NCBI GenBank assembly: GCA_030527925.1
Contig: JAUMZW010000014.1
Span: 1 to 42,784, forward strand
Source: Streptococcus sp.
GTDB taxonomy: Bacteria > Bacillota > Bacilli > Lactobacillales > Streptococcaceae
Direction of reading: 5' to 3'
DNA: 42,784 nt
Position numbers and translations under genes: made by a program. Of the stretch, positions 14,988-25,129 are shown one piece after another. Below the pieces are notes generated by a model. The model saw only the letters and a list, made by a program, of their open reading frames with translations, did no database searches and was not told the origin of the DNA. The first letter of the stretch is position 1, and every line of letters starts with the position of its first letter.

Positions 14988-16985
14988 TTATCTTTCAATG
15001 AGTGTATAATAAGTCTTGCTTGTTATCTTATAAATGATAAAGTAAAGTATCATTACGGCAAAAATGGTTAGCGCACTAATAAGATATATGCTGTTCCCAC
15101 CAGAAACACCTAATGTTTGCAGTAATGTACGTAACAATGGTATTGCAAAAAGAAAGTGAACTATTGCTAGAACTAAAGGCAAAAAAAAGATAAGCATAAT
15201 TTGAGAATTGATTGTTTTTTTAACTTCTCCTAAACTCATCCCAACCTCTTGTAGGATACGGTAGGATTCTTTATCTTGTTGACCTTCAGTTAGTTGTTTG
15301 TAATAAATAATGAGTGCAGCTCCTAATAGAAAAACACTTCCTAATAAAAAGCCAATGAACAAAAACGAACCTGTAATAGATAAGAGTTCTTTTCGACTTT
15401 CTTCTTTATTTTCAAAACTAATATCATATTTTTCTTCACTTAAACTGGCTATCCGTCTCAAAGTCCTTGTATCTTTTAAAGAAAGATTGATAAAGGTATC
15501 GTATAATAATTCTGAAGGATAAATATTTTTTTGACTATTAATGGTATTTAAGAATGTGAGTAAAGTCTCGTCATCTTTAACAATTACAACACCTGATAAG
15601 ATTGAACTGTTAGGTTGTCCAATATTTTTTAATTTCCTCAAGCTCTTAACATTTTTATATGTTTTTCCAAAAAATTGAATTTTGTTAACAAAAAGATTAT
15701 TCTCTTTAGAATTTGTATAAAAAGCAAATTCATTATTTGATAAATTGGGAATGTTATTTCCAGCATTCTTTATATCTGATGCTGTTACAAATTTAATAAG
15801 CATAACCTTTGATAAACTTTTTAAGTTATTTTTATATTGATTACTTTGGAATGTTGTTTTATTGATGGTAACATTTCCTTTAAAATCCGTAAAAGCTGCA
15901 CTTTGAAAGTTTAAGATATCTGAATGCGAATGCTCAGTATTAGGATATAAATCCTCTAAAGGAGATTGAACAGTTTTATTAAAGATATCTAGAGCTTCTT
16001 CTCTGTTTTTAATACCATTAATTTGTATATTAGTTGTTTTTGGAAAATAACTATTAATTGATTTATTAGTATTATAGTATAGAGATGATGTTGAAAAAAT
16101 TGTTACAAAAGACATACAAGCTAAAAGGCATATACTAGCTAAGCCCACAGCATTTTGTTTCATACGAAAAATCATCTGAGAAATGGAAATAAAATGATTA
16201 GGCTGGTAAAAATAGTTTTTATTTAGACGGCATTTTTTGAGATACCATGCAATAAAACTAATGAAAAAAAGGTAGGTTCCTATAATTACAAGGACAATAG
16301 CTATAAAAAAAATAAAAATATTCACTAAAATCTGTGATTTAGCAGTTAGAGAAAGATAATAACCAATCAGTATACTTGCAATTCCAATTAAGGCAAGAAA
16401 TGCATTTCCTTTAGGAGCTCTTTCACCTTTTTTTTGATTTTTATAGAGGTTGAGAGCAGAAGTTTTTCTTATTTTTAGGATGGTCAAAAATTCTAACAGT
16501 ATGTAAATACAAAAGAGAATTACTGATGTGATTAAAAAAGCTAAATTATTTATCTTAAAATGAAATTGATTGCTTTCAATAATATTAACAAAAATAAGAT
16601 ATACCAATCTAGTAAGTATGGAACTTATGATACTTCCAAGTATTAGTGTTATAAAGTAACTATAGAATAATTCAATAGTTGCTAGATTTAGAATCTGCTT
16701 TTTGTTCATACCAAGTATATTATAGAGTCCAAATTCTTTAGTCCGTTGTTTTAATAAAAAATTATAACTATATAAAACCATAATGAAAGCAAATAATATC
16801 AAAACAATGGCAGCAAGACTAAGGGCAACATCTGTACTAGATCCTGCAGATCTAACGAAGGAACTACTCAACAATAGAAATATCATGCTGAGGAAAACAA
16901 ACATGGTGATTGTCGTTATTAAAAAAGGAGCAAATTGTGAAAGCGATTGTTTAAAATTGCGACTAGCCATTTTAAAATAAAACAT
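14988..16985 (-). CDS. BceB-type ABC transporter permease
   Basis: A 665-residue permease with the BceB layout: one helix at about 18-38, three near 55-190 (including the FtsX-type domain), more near 195-310, a large extracellular domain of about 210 residues (about 310-520), and three C-terminal helices (about 530-660). This extracellular domain is the expected peptide-contact part in the family. With the ATPase directly upstream it forms a complex that frees lipid-cycle targets from antimicrobial peptides and signals to the kinase. The start is one base after the ATPase stop, with AGGAGG inside the end of that gene. N-terminus FYFKMASRNFKQSLSQFAPF is typical. Confidence 0.93.
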   Translation of the reverse strand: MFYFKMASRNFKQSLSQFAPFLITTITMFVFLSMIFLLLSSSFVRSAGSSTDVALSLAAIVLILFAFIMVLYSYNFLLKQRTKEFGLYNILGMNKKQILNLATIELFYSYFITLILGSIISSILTRLVYLIFVNIIESNQFHFKINNLAFLITSVILFCIYILLEFLTILKIRKTSALNLYKNQKKGERAPKGNAFLALIGIASILIGYYLSLTAKSQILVNIFIFFIAIVLVIIGTYLFFISFIAWYLKKCRLNKNYFYQPNHFISISQMIFRMKQNAVGLASICLLACMSFVTIFSTSSLYYNTNKSINSYFPKTTNIQINGIKNREEALDIFNKTVQSPLEDLYPNTEHSHSDILNFQSAAFTDFKGNVTINKTTFQSNQYKNNLKSLSKVMLIKFVTASDIKNAGNNIPNLSNNEFAFYTNSKENNLFVNKIQFFGKTYKNVKSLRKLKNIGQPNSSILSGVVIVKDDETLLTFLNTINSQKNIYPSELLYDTFINLSLKDTRTLRRIASLSEEKYDISFENKEESRKELLSITGSFLFIGFLLGSVFLLGAALIIYYKQLTEGQQDKESYRILQEVGMSLGEVKKTINSQIMLIFFLPLVLAIVHFLFAIPLLRTLLQTLGVSGGNSIYLISALTIFAVMILYFIIYKITSKTYYTLIER

Positions 16986-16986
16986 T

Positions 16987-17739
16987 TTAAATTCCTCCTA
17001 ATAATACATTCATTGCTAATGAAATTTCTTTACTAAATTCTTGATTATTTTTATTTGCTTTATAAAGTTGATGAAATATTCTCCCATCTTTAATAAATAG
17101 TACACGTTTTGCATGACTTGCAGCATTAGCTGAATGTGTTACCATTAAAATTGTTTGTTTTGAACGGTTTATTTCTTCAAATAAAGTAAGTAAATCTTCT
17201 GAATTCTTGTAATCTAAAGCTGCAGTTGGTTCATCAGCTAGTATAATTTGAGGATTTGCAATTAAACTTCTAGCAATTGCAACACGTTGTTTTTGCCCTC
17301 CTGATAATTCCAATGGTCGTTTGTTTAATAAATCTTCTATATGTAAAATTCGAACAATTTCTTCTAACCTAATTTCCATTTCTTTATATGACTTTCGATC
17401 TAAAACCAATGGAAGAAAGATATTATCTTTAACAGTTAAAGTATCTAAAAGGTTAAAATCTTGAAAGACAAATCCTAAATTTTTGAGGCGAAAATGTGAG
17501 AGGTCACTATCTTTGATTTTTGTAATATCTTCTCCATTTAGTAAAACATTACCATTAGTTGGTTTTTCTAATGTCGCTAGAATATTTAAAAGGGTTGTTT
17601 TACCCGAACCGGATTCACCCATTATAGCAATAAACTCCCCTTTTTCAACCTTAAAACTAATATCTTGTAGTGCGCGTGTTTCTTCTTTTGAAAATCGAGT
17701 TCGAAAAATTTTTTCGAGATGATTAATTTCTAATAGCAT
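16987..17739 (-). CDS. BceA-type ABC transporter ATPase
   Basis: A 250-residue ATPase of the MacB/BceA group. Walker A is GESGSGKTTLLN (about 40-51), Q loop FVFQDFNLL, signature LSGGQKQR (about 145), Walker B IILADEPTAALD, and switch His in VTHSANAA. It powers the BceB-type permease next to it. The start at 17739 has AAGGAG at the right distance. A TATAAT box lies 55-60 bases upstream and a BceR-like operator further up, so the gene heads the operon and is probably induced by the linked two-component system. Confidence 0.94.
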   Translation of the reverse strand: MLLEINHLEKIFRTRFSKEETRALQDISFKVEKGEFIAIMGESGSGKTTLLNILATLEKPTNGNVLLNGEDITKIKDSDLSHFRLKNLGFVFQDFNLLDTLTVKDNIFLPLVLDRKSYKEMEIRLEEIVRILHIEDLLNKRPLELSGGQKQRVAIARSLIANPQIILADEPTAALDYKNSEDLLTLFEEINRSKQTILMVTHSANAASHAKRVLFIKDGRIFHQLYKANKNNQEFSKEISLAMNVLLGGI

Positions 17740-17791
17740 AAAAACTCCTTATTTTTATTTTAACATCTAGTTATCTTGTTAAGATACTTAT

Positions 17792-17797
17792 ATTATA
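17792..17797 (-). promoter_or_regulatory. -10 box of the Bce operon
   Basis: TATAAT on the minus strand. The matching -35 region is poor, as expected for a promoter that needs an activator. The start would be near 17785. Confidence 0.5.
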
Positions 17798-17837
17798 AAA
17801 AATTTTGACCAGTTTAATCTTACAATCCATCAGTCAT

Positions 17838-17857
17838 TTCTTACAATACTGTAAGAA
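17838..17857 (-). promoter_or_regulatory. BceR-like operator
   Basis: TTCTTACA-ATAC-TGTAAGAA is a perfect inverted repeat whose core fits the TNACA-N4-TGTAA form recalled for BceR in Bacillus. It is centred about 62 bases upstream of the predicted Bce operon start. It also lies just before the -35 of the divergent gene at 17918. Confidence 0.75.
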
Positions 17858-17859
17858 AA

Positions 17860-17888
17860 TTGGAAGAATAGACTAAATTTGATATAAT
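17860..17888 (+). promoter_or_regulatory. Promoter of the PASTA-like gene
   Basis: TTGGAA (17860-17865), 17 bases, TATAAT (17883-17888). The BceR-like site ends three bases upstream of the -35. Confidence 0.65.
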
Positions 17889-17917
17889 TATGTTAATGAA
17901 ACAAAGAGGTAAAAGTT

Positions 17918-18424
17918 ATGGGAAAATTAAAAAAAACAGTTGGTAATTTGGGAAAACTGATTTCTGTAATACCAGACACAACTGAATTAATTGTAAAAAC
18001 AATTGAAAATGCTAGACCTATCATTGAAAAACAGTTAGATCGTAGACATGATTTAAAATCATCTCTAGTTCAATTAGATGATGTTGTTCATTTAAATATC
18101 GATGATGCTAAAAATATTATCGAAAAAAAAGGGCTACACACAGTAGCAATTTTGTCTCATCCTAATATCAAATATATTAACTATGAAAAACACCAGGTTG
18201 TCAAAATGGTACCTAAAAGTGGAAAATATCCCAAGGATACTTTAGTCAAACTCTACTATGTTAATGACACCACTTTATCAAAAAGTAAAGACTTATTCTT
18301 AGAAAAAAAACGTAAAGATATCGAAAAAAAAGAACAAATTCGTCAATTTTTTAAGCCTAAACCATTTAATAAAAAAGAAAATCAAAGTGAAAGTCAATAT
18401 GAAGATAGTATGTCAGATAATTAA
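17918..18424 (+). CDS. PASTA-domain-like cytoplasmic protein
   Basis: A 168-residue protein. Residues about 53-115 resemble one PASTA domain: DVVHLNIDDAKNIIEKKGL, then a central variable part, then VVKMVPKSGKYPKDTLVKLYYV. PASTA domains usually lie outside the cell on PknB kinases or penicillin-binding proteins, where they bind wall fragments; here there is no signal peptide or membrane helix, so the role is unknown. The first 50 residues look helical and the last 45 are Lys/Glu-rich and probably disordered. AGAGGT precedes the ATG. It is a single-gene unit, divergent from the Bce operon. Confidence 0.7.
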   Translation: MGKLKKTVGNLGKLISVIPDTTELIVKTIENARPIIEKQLDRRHDLKSSLVQLDDVVHLNIDDAKNIIEKKGLHTVAILSHPNIKYINYEKHQVVKMVPKSGKYPKDTLVKLYYVNDTTLSKSKDLFLEKKRKDIEKKEQIRQFFKPKPFNKKENQSESQYEDSMSDN

Positions 18425-18452
18425 AACAGCAAGGATTGTTTCTTGCTGTTTT
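18423..18452 (+). terminator. Terminator after PASTA-like gene
   Basis: AAAACAGCAAG and CTTGCTGTTTT pair around eight bases, followed by an AT-rich stretch. It starts at the stop codon. Confidence 0.75.
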
Positions 18453-18487
18453 AAATTTATACAAAAGTTTTTAAAGAGCTAGGTCGA

Positions 18488-18589
18488 CTACTTATTCATA
18501 ATGTCATGATAAACATCAGTACTCGATTTAGGAAGTCAGTCTTGACTTTGAAAGTCTACGTAAATCATACCAAAACGACTTCCATATTA
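18488..18589 (-). pseudogene. GH1 beta-glucosidase C-terminal remnant
   Basis: The minus strand reads YGSRFGMIYVDFQSQD, a stop, then LPKSSTDVYHDIMNK and a final stop. This matches the end of family 1 (6-phospho-)beta-glucosidases, where RFG-IYVDF and a closing PK-S---Y motif are standard. The internal TGA would be CGA (Arg) in an intact gene. Nothing else of the gene remains; a stop bounds it on the 5' side. The rest of the interval to trmFO shows no other feature. Confidence 0.6.
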
Positions 18590-18655
18590 TGATAAGCATT
18601 ACAAAATCATTTTCTTTTCACTTATTAAAATAAACTTATATATTTTAATGATATT

Positions 18656-20008
18656 TTATAGTGTTTTTTCAGAAATTTGAACTAAAAGATTATCTAAATC
18701 GGATAAAGCACGTTCTGATATCTTTTCATAACGTTCTTTTTTATCTCGGATTCGTGGGCCTTCCAATTCTTTTATAATTCCAAAATTCACGTTCATAGGT
18801 TGAAAATGCTTACTATCTGCATGGGTAATATAATATGGTAAGGCACCAATAGCTGTTGTATTTGGAAAAATAATTTCTTCTTTGTCTTTAAAACGTTGAA
18901 CAGCGTTAATACCTGCCACTAAACCAGATGCAGCAGATTCAACATATCCTTCTACTCCAGTCATTTGACCTGCAAAAAAGAGATTAGGATTTGCCTTAGT
19001 AGCATATGTTTGTTCAAGTAAATTAGGTGAATCCATATAAGAATTTCTATGCATCACACCATAACGAACAATTTCTGCATTTTCAAGACCTGGAATCATT
19101 TGAAAAACACGTTTTTGCTCTCCCCATTTTAAATGCGTTTGAAAGCCAACAATATTAAATAAGCTTCCAGCTGCATTATCTTGTCTTAATTGTACTACAG
19201 CGTAAGGAGTTTTAAAATCACCATCACGTGGACCTTTATAATCTTCTGGATATTCAAGCCCAACTGGTTTCATAGGACCATATAACATGGTTTTAATCCC
19301 ACGTTTTGCCATGACCTCAATAGGCATACAGCCCTCGAAATACTTTTCTTTCTCAAAACTATTTAACGGTGCTTCTTCTGCGGTTATCAACGCTTCATGA
19401 AAAGCCATAAATTCTTCTTTAGTCATTGGACAATTGAGATATGCAGCTTCTCCTTTATCATAGCGTGATTTAAGATAGACTTTATTCATATCAATTGAAC
19501 TTTTTTCAATTATAGGTGCCGCAGCATCATAAAAATAGAATCCTGAACCTCCATTTAAAGAATGGATTTTTTCAGCTAAGTCATCACTAGTTAAAGGACC
19601 TGTAGCAATAATTGTAATACCATCCGTAGGTATAGTTGTTATTTCTTCACGAATCACATCAATCAGCGGATGGTTGGAGATAATTTCAGTAACTTTTTGT
19701 GAAAATCCTTCTCTATCAACTGCTAAGGCTCCGCCTGCAGGGACACGAGTCGCCTCAGCTGCAAGCATAATAACAGAATCAAGGCGTCGCATTTCTTCTT
19801 TTAAAAGACCTACAGCGTTAGTTAATGAGTCACCACGAAGGGAATTTGAGCAAACTAATTCAGCAAAATAATTTGTTTTATGTTGAGGAGTTGATTTTAC
19901 TCCACGCATTTCATATAATTTGACAGGAATACCACGTTTTGCGATTTGATAAGCAGCTTCACTACCCGCTAAACCTGCTCCAATAACAGTTACATAAGAT
20001 TGAGACAA
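18656..20008 (-). CDS. trmFO: TrmFO, folate-dependent tRNA U54 methyltransferase
   Basis: FAD- and methylene-tetrahydrofolate-dependent enzyme that makes ribothymidine 54 in tRNA. The FAD-binding Rossmann motif [19 protein letters not shown] is at the very N-terminus, and the conserved CxN segment [12 protein letters not shown] follows near residue 50. I chose TTG at 20008 (giving [12 protein letters not shown], 450 residues) because family members begin about there and AGAGG lies upstream; ATG at 20050 (464 residues) is the alternative and has a weaker ribosome site. It stands alone on the minus strand with its own TATAAT promoter. Confidence 0.93.
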   Translation of the reverse strand: MSQSYVTVIGAGLAGSEAAYQIAKRGIPVKLYEMRGVKSTPQHKTNYFAELVCSNSLRGDSLTNAVGLLKEEMRRLDSVIMLAAEATRVPAGGALAVDREGFSQKVTEIISNHPLIDVIREEITTIPTDGITIIATGPLTSDDLAEKIHSLNGGSGFYFYDAAAPIIEKSSIDMNKVYLKSRYDKGEAAYLNCPMTKEEFMAFHEALITAEEAPLNSFEKEKYFEGCMPIEVMAKRGIKTMLYGPMKPVGLEYPEDYKGPRDGDFKTPYAVVQLRQDNAAGSLFNIVGFQTHLKWGEQKRVFQMIPGLENAEIVRYGVMHRNSYMDSPNLLEQTYATKANPNLFFAGQMTGVEGYVESAASGLVAGINAVQRFKDKEEIIFPNTTAIGALPYYITHADSKHFQPMNVNFGIIKELEGPRIRDKKERYEKISERALSDLDNLLVQISEKTL

Positions 20009-20080
20009 TACACTAATACCTCTTTGATAAACTAGCAGTTTACCATCCATTTGGAAATCTTTCTAATTTTTTATCTATTT

Positions 20081-20086
20081 ATTATA
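20081..20086 (-). promoter_or_regulatory. Extended -10 promoter of trmFO
   Basis: TGGTATAAT on the minus strand, an extended -10 with no good -35. The start would be near 20074. Confidence 0.55.
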
Positions 20087-20262
20087 CCATAGGTTTCTAT
20101 CCTCATATATAAAAAACAATTTTCTGAAACGTTTTGTTCTTCTTTTTAAGAATAACTTTTATTATATCTTTATTCTAACCGATTTAACTTTTAGTAAAAT
20201 AATGAAAGTTAAAAGATAATTCTTTAGCCATCAATAGTCTTTATAGATGACTTTTTTTTATG
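20087..20262. other. Intergenic region, nothing further seen
   Basis: AT-rich sequence between trmFO and the potD terminator. I see no open frame with a ribosome site, no good hairpin and no repeat. Confidence 0.5.
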
Positions 20263-20311
20263 ATAAAAAAATAAATCCAAAAGAAAGTTAAATTTCTCCT
20301 TTGGATTTATC
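20263..20311 (-). terminator. Terminator of the murB-potABCD operon
   Basis: On the minus strand AAATCCAAAG and CTTTTGGATTT pair around a loop of about 20 bases, followed by seven T. It begins about ten bases after the potD stop. Confidence 0.75.
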
Positions 20312-20320
20312 TATTTGTTA

Positions 20321-21394
20321 TTATTTACGGTACATTTTGAATTGCAGATAAAGGTCACTATAAATACCTAACCATTTTTTACCTAAATTTTCATACACTT
20401 CTAAATTCTTCATTGTACTGTCAGAAGGATAAAATGCAGTATTGTTTTTGATTTCCTTAGGAAGCAATGCTTTTGCTTTAGTGTTTGGAGTTGCATATCC
20501 AATATATTCAGCATTTTGAGCAGCATTTTCAGGAGCAAGCATAAAATTGATAAAAGCATATGCTTCTTTTTTATGTTTTACGGTTTTGGGAATTACTAAA
20601 TTATCAAACCAAAGATTTGAACCTTCACTCGGCACCACGTAATGAAGGTGACTATTATTTGATAACATCTCATTAGCTTCGCCTGAGAAGGTAATGCCAA
20701 TAGCTGCAGCATCTTGAATCATATAACCTTTCATCTCATCAGCAACGATAGCTTTTATATTTGGAGTTAACTGATTTAATTTTTCTTTGGCTGCTTCTAA
20801 TTTGGAGATATCCTTAGTATTTAAACTATCACCTAAAACATTTAAACCTACTCCCATAACCTCTCTAGCACCGTCAACTAGCATAATGTTATTTTTATAA
20901 GAACTGTCCCATAGGTCTTCCCAATGTTTGGGAGCTTTATTGATTAACTTATCATTATATACGATACCAACAGTTCCCCAAAAATAGGGAATAGAATAAT
21001 CATTATTTTTATCAAATGATTTTGCTAAAAATTTACGGTCGATATTTTCTAATCCTTTTATTTTAGATTTGTCCAACTTGATAAGAAGATTTTCTTTCCT
21101 CATCTTGTCAATCATATAATCACTTGGAATTGTAATATCATATGTGGTTCCACCTTGTTCAATTTTAGTATACATGGCTTCATTTGAATCAAAGGTTTCA
21201 TATTGAACTTCTATCCCAGTTTCTTTCGTGAATTTTTTTAATAAACTAGGATCAATATAATCTCCCCAGTTATAGACCACTAACTTGTCACTCTGATTAG
21301 AAGAATTTGTCTTGGACTGAAGATAATAGCTTGCCCCAAACAATATTAGAATAACTCCAAAAATCCCCAGAATAAAAGAATAAAGTTTATACAT
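20321..21394 (-). CDS. potD: Spermidine/putrescine-binding protein PotD
   Basis: Extracellular binding protein of the PotABCD polyamine importer. Residues about 5-25 form a hydrophobic N-terminal segment, then DKLVVYNWGDYIDPSLLKKF starts the mature type I periplasmic-binding fold. Conserved family segments include the YETFDSNEAMYTKI and GGTTYDITIPSDYMIDKM regions, plus FSGEANEML. The ATG at 21394 (357 residues) has GGGAGG and overlaps the potC end by eight bases. There is no Cys lipobox, so the protein is probably anchored by its N-terminal helix rather than by lipid, as I recall for other streptococcal PotD. Confidence 0.94.
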   Translation of the reverse strand: MYKLYSFILGIFGVILILFGASYYLQSKTNSSNQSDKLVVYNWGDYIDPSLLKKFTKETGIEVQYETFDSNEAMYTKIEQGGTTYDITIPSDYMIDKMRKENLLIKLDKSKIKGLENIDRKFLAKSFDKNNDYSIPYFWGTVGIVYNDKLINKAPKHWEDLWDSSYKNNIMLVDGAREVMGVGLNVLGDSLNTKDISKLEAAKEKLNQLTPNIKAIVADEMKGYMIQDAAAIGITFSGEANEMLSNNSHLHYVVPSEGSNLWFDNLVIPKTVKHKKEAYAFINFMLAPENAAQNAEYIGYATPNTKAKALLPKEIKNNTAFYPSDSTMKNLEVYENLGKKWLGIYSDLYLQFKMYRK

Positions 21395-22163
21395 GATTAT
21401 CCTCCCTTTCTTGAGAAATAAAGTAATATCCAATGACTAATAAAATACTAAAGAAAAATACAAGAGTCGATAATGCATTAATCTCAAGAGAAATTCCTTG
21501 TCTTGCTCTAGAATAAATTTCAACTGATAATGTTGAGAAACCATTCCCTTTCACAAAGAAAGTGACTGCAAAATCATCTAATGAGTAGGTAAATGCCATA
21601 AAAAATCCAGAAATTATCGAAGGTGTCAAATAGGGTAACATAATTTCTCTTAACATTTGCCATTGTGTAGCTCCTAAATCATAAGCTGCATTTATCATGT
21701 CATCATTCATTTCTTTAAGTCTAGGTAAGACCATCAAAACAACAATTGGAACTGAAAAAGCTACATGACTCAATAAGACAGACGTAAAACTTAATTTAAA
21801 TTTTAAATAAGTAAATAAAATTAGGAAGCTCGCCCCAATCATAACATCAGGAGTAACTAATAGAATATTATTGAGAGATAAATAAAGACTTTGATATTTC
21901 TTGTGTAATTGATATATCCATAAAGTACCAAATGTTCCAACAATTGTTGAAATTAGAGCACTTAGGAAAGCTAAAAAGAAAGTTTGAATCAGAATTAACA
22001 TCAAACGACTATCAGCAAACATTTGTTTGTAATAATCAAGAGTAAATCCTGTGAAATGGTTCATATTACCTGATTTATTAAAAGAATAAAAGATAAGATA
22101 GGCTATTGGGAGATACAATATGATAAAAACAAGGATTAAATAAAGATTTGCTAATTTTTTCAT
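21387..22163 (-). CDS. potC: Spermidine/putrescine permease PotC
   Basis: A 258-residue membrane protein with six helices and the binding-protein-dependent transport motif in the large cytoplasmic loop (INAAYDLGATQWQMLREIMLPYLTPSI, about 155-181), which contacts PotA. It pairs with PotB in the membrane. The start overlaps the potB stop by four bases (ATGA), with AGGAGAG upstream. Length is normal. Confidence 0.95.
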   Translation of the reverse strand: MKKLANLYLILVFIILYLPIAYLIFYSFNKSGNMNHFTGFTLDYYKQMFADSRLMLILIQTFFLAFLSALISTIVGTFGTLWIYQLHKKYQSLYLSLNNILLVTPDVMIGASFLILFTYLKFKLSFTSVLLSHVAFSVPIVVLMVLPRLKEMNDDMINAAYDLGATQWQMLREIMLPYLTPSIISGFFMAFTYSLDDFAVTFFVKGNGFSTLSVEIYSRARQGISLEINALSTLVFFFSILLVIGYYFISQEREDNHV

Positions 22164-22954
22164 TTATTTCTCTCCTTTGTAAGCCACATAGTTGCTAACA
22201 TCACTACAATTAAAATAACGCCAATTGTTGAACCCATTCCTCTATTTTGAGTAGTTAAAAAGTGTTGTTCAATGGCTGTACCAAGAGTGATTACACGATT
22301 ACCCCCGATTAATCTAGTAAGCATAAACAAACTTAAACTTGGTATAAAGACAGATTGGATACCACTTTTTACACCATTTAATGATAGAGGGAATACCACC
22401 TTAATAAAAGTTTGAAAATCATTTGCTCCCAAATCTCGACTGGCATTAATTAAATTATCATCTATATCATCCAGTGCATTAAAGATTGGTAACATCATAA
22501 AGGGAATTTCAATATAGGCTGCTACAAAAATAAAGGAGAAATCGGTAAATAGTATTTGTTGAGGCCCAATCCCAATAAAACTTAAAAAGTTGTTGATACT
22601 GCCATGTTGCCCGAAAATTCCCATAAAAGCATAAGCCTTTAATAGCAAATTAATCCACGTTGGAAGAATAATCAGCATTAAAAAAAGTTCTTTATGCTTT
22701 AATCTAATTAGCACATAGGCAGCAGGATAACTCACTAAAAGTGTAAATAAGGTTATAATTCCTGCATATACTACAGAATTAATACTCATTTGTAAGTAAG
22801 TCCAAGAACTAAAAAAAGTATGGTAATTAGAAAGGGAAAATTTCCCATCAATATCAAATAAGGAGCTAAAAATAATTAGGATTACAGGTGCAATCACAAA
22901 TAGAAATAACCAAAGCATGTAAGGAATCGAGAAAAGATTAGAGGTTTTCTTCAT
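22160..22954 (-). CDS. potB: Spermidine/putrescine permease PotB
   Basis: A 264-residue six-helix permease. The EAA loop is [23 protein letters not shown] (about 172-194). The chosen ATG at 22954 (MKKTSNLFS) has GGAGGAGAG upstream; an ATG seven codons earlier (22975) lacks a ribosome site. The gene overlaps the end of potA by 17 bases, suggesting translational coupling. It forms the channel together with PotC. Confidence 0.94.
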   Translation of the reverse strand: MKKTSNLFSIPYMLWLFLFVIAPVILIIFSSLFDIDGKFSLSNYHTFFSSWTYLQMSINSVVYAGIITLFTLLVSYPAAYVLIRLKHKELFLMLIILPTWINLLLKAYAFMGIFGQHGSINNFLSFIGIGPQQILFTDFSFIFVAAYIEIPFMMLPIFNALDDIDDNLINASRDLGANDFQTFIKVVFPLSLNGVKSGIQSVFIPSLSLFMLTRLIGGNRVITLGTAIEQHFLTTQNRGMGSTIGVILIVVMLATMWLTKERNK

Positions 22955-24092
22955 TTCTCTCCTCCTCGATGGCATTTATAAGACCATCTTCATACTCTTC
23001 TATTTCAACGTATTCTTCAATACGAGCATCGAATTCTTCTTCTGTTTCATTTAGACGCATAATATGGATATCTTCAGGAGTAAAATCTAAACCAATAACT
23101 TCTCCTTCAATAGCTTTTCGTGTCGAGTGAATCATCCATTCATTGCCTAATTCATCATAGGCAATAATCTCATAGTGAACACCTCTAAACAGTTGCGTAT
23201 CTACCTTAACTTGAAGTTTTCCTTCATTAGGTAAGGTAATTTGTAAATCTTCAGGACGAATGACAACCTCTACAACTTCATTTGGCTTCATCCCACCATC
23301 TACGGCTTCAAATTGTTTACCATTAAATTCAACAAGATAGTCAGCAATCATTTTTCCTGGGAGGATATTTGACTCACCAATGAATGTTGCAACAAAATGG
23401 TTAATAGGTTCATCATAAATATCGACAGGAGTTCCTGATTGAACAATCTCCCCATCATTCATTACAAAAATCCAGTCACTCATTGCTAATGCTTCTTCTT
23501 GGTCATGGGTTACAAAAACAAATGTAATCCCTAGTCTTTGTTGCAATTCTCGAAGTTCATATTGCATTTCTGTTCTAAGTTTTAAATCCAAAGCAGATAG
23601 AGGTTCATCTAATAAAACTACCTTTGGTTGATTTATAATGGCTCTTGCAATAGCAACACGCTGACGTTGTCCACCTGACAATTTTTTTATAGGTCTATTT
23701 TCAAAGCCAGCTAACCTAACCATCTTCAATGTCTCACGCACTCTATCAGCAATTTCAGCTTTGGGGACTTTTTTTAGCTTTAAAGGAAAAGCGACGTTTT
23801 CAAAAACATTCATATGTGGAAATAAAGCATAGTTTTGAAAAACTGTATGAACATCTCTTTTATTTATCGCAACGTCATTAATACGTTTATTATCAAGATA
23901 TACATCACCACTCGTTGCATCAAGTAAACCCGCAATAATATTTAAAATGGTTGATTTACCACTACCTGATGCACCCAATAAAGTATAAAACTTACCTTCT
24001 TCTAATTCAAAGTTAATATTTTTTAAAACAACAGTGTTACTATCTTCAAAAACTTTTGTAACATTTTTAAATGTTATGATTGGATTAGTCAA
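22938..24092 (-). CDS. potA: Spermidine/putrescine ABC ATPase PotA
   Basis: A 384-residue ATPase. Walker [13 protein letters not shown] (about 37-48), Q loop [12 protein letters not shown], signature LSGGQRQR, Walker [13 protein letters not shown], switch His in [10 protein letters not shown]-terminal regulatory TOBE domain follows (about 240-350). The last 35 residues are strongly acidic (many Glu), as in other streptococcal PotA. It is 15 bases after murB, in the same operon, and drives polyamine import through PotBC with PotD. Confidence 0.96.
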   Translation of the reverse strand: MTNPIITFKNVTKVFEDSNTVVLKNINFELEEGKFYTLLGASGSGKSTILNIIAGLLDATSGDVYLDNKRINDVAINKRDVHTVFQNYALFPHMNVFENVAFPLKLKKVPKAEIADRVRETLKMVRLAGFENRPIKKLSGGQRQRVAIARAIINQPKVVLLDEPLSALDLKLRTEMQYELRELQQRLGITFVFVTHDQEEALAMSDWIFVMNDGEIVQSGTPVDIYDEPINHFVATFIGESNILPGKMIADYLVEFNGKQFEAVDGGMKPNEVVEVVIRPEDLQITLPNEGKLQVKVDTQLFRGVHYEIIAYDELGNEWMIHSTRKAIEGEVIGLDFTPEDIHIMRLNETEEEFDARIEEYVEIEEYEDGLINAIEEERNEENL

Positions 24093-24107
24093 TTTTCATA
24101 AAACCTC

Positions 24108-25007
24108 TTATTCTTTTTCACCAATAATTCTAACTTCACGTTCTAAAGTTATTCCTGAATTTTCTTCTACTTTTTTTATCACATGATGGATTAGCTCCTC
24201 ATAATCATAAGCTGTTCCATCAGCAATATTTACCATGAAACCTGCATGTTTTTGACTTACTTCTACTCCACCAATTCGATAACCTTTTAAACCAGCTTCA
24301 CTAATTAATTGTCCCGCAAAATGTCCTAGGGGACGTTTAAAGACAGATCCACATGATGGTAGTTCTAAAGGTTGTTTTAATTCTCTAAGGTGTGTTAAAC
24401 GATTCATTTCCTGAGTAATCAGTGTATAATCTCCTGGATGAAGACTAAATTTTGCAGAGATAACAATTGAACCACTTTCTTGAATAACGGAATGTCTGTA
24501 TCCAAATTTCATATCTCTAGCATCAATAGTTTCAATATTTCCCTCTTTTGTTAAAACTTGTGTAGACAATAAGATATGAGCAATTTCTCTTCCATAGGCA
24601 CCAGCATTCATATATACTGCGCCCCCAATACTACCTGGGATACCACAAGCAAATTCAAATCCTGACAAACTATGACGCTTTGCGACTTGCGTTGTCTCAA
24701 TAAGGTTGGCACCAGCTTCAGCCTCAATAACATAGCCATTGATGGTAATATGTCTTAAGTTATTTAACATAATAACAAAACCTTTAATACCACCCTCACG
24801 TACTATAATATTACTAGCATTTCCTAAAACTATCCAAGGGATATTATTTTTATTAGCAAATTTAACAATACGAGCTAGTTCGATTTTATTTCTTGGAAAG
24901 ACAAGATATTCTGCATTTCCTCCAACTTTTGTATAGGTATATTTTTTTAAAGGTTCATTACTTAGTAGTTCAATTCCCTCTAATTCATTTATTAAAATTT
25001 CATTCAT
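24108..25007 (-). CDS. murB: UDP-N-acetylenolpyruvoylglucosamine reductase MurB
   Basis: FAD enzyme that makes UDP-MurNAc, the second committed step of peptidoglycan precursor synthesis in the cytosol. Visible motifs are [14 protein letters not shown] at the FAD fold, [18 protein letters not shown] (about 124-141), and the proton-donor Ser in [11 protein letters not shown] (about 226). Length of 299 is normal for the short type. It heads the operon with potABCD, the usual streptococcal arrangement. Two candidate promoters lie upstream. Confidence 0.96.
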   Translation of the reverse strand: MNEILINELEGIELLSNEPLKKYTYTKVGGNAEYLVFPRNKIELARIVKFANKNNIPWIVLGNASNIIVREGGIKGFVIMLNNLRHITINGYVIEAEAGANLIETTQVAKRHSLSGFEFACGIPGSIGGAVYMNAGAYGREIAHILLSTQVLTKEGNIETIDARDMKFGYRHSVIQESGSIVISAKFSLHPGDYTLITQEMNRLTHLRELKQPLELPSCGSVFKRPLGHFAGQLISEAGLKGYRIGGVEVSQKHAGFMVNIADGTAYDYEELIHHVIKKVEENSGITLEREVRIIGEKE

Positions 25008-25040
25008 TTCTACATACTTTTCTATTCTTAATTAACTTAT

Positions 25041-25096
25041 ATTATATCAAAAAATGAGAGGCCTTGCGATATAGTCTTTGAATTAAATTTTGTCAA
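25041..25096 (-). promoter_or_regulatory. Two candidate promoters of murB-potABCD
   Basis: Distal: TTGACA (25096-25091), 17 bases, TATATC (25073-25068). Proximal: TATAAT (25046-25041) with weak -35. Starts would be near 25061 and 25034. Confidence 0.55.
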
Positions 25097-25126
25097 CAAA
25101 AAACTACATCTTTACGATGTAGTTTT
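25095..25126 (-). terminator. Terminator of the ABC exporter operon
   Basis: On the minus strand AAAACTACATC and GATGTAGTTTT pair around five bases, followed by T. The T run leads into the -35 box of murB. Confidence 0.85.
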
Positions 25127-25129
25127 AAT

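Noticed and set aside
20124..20137. A second cre-like TGAAACGTTTTGT upstream of trmFO
   Set aside because: Same one-base spacing defect.
20234..20260. Hairpin with T run (AGTC...GACT)
   Set aside because: Only four pairs with a nine-base loop; too weak beside the clear potD terminator.
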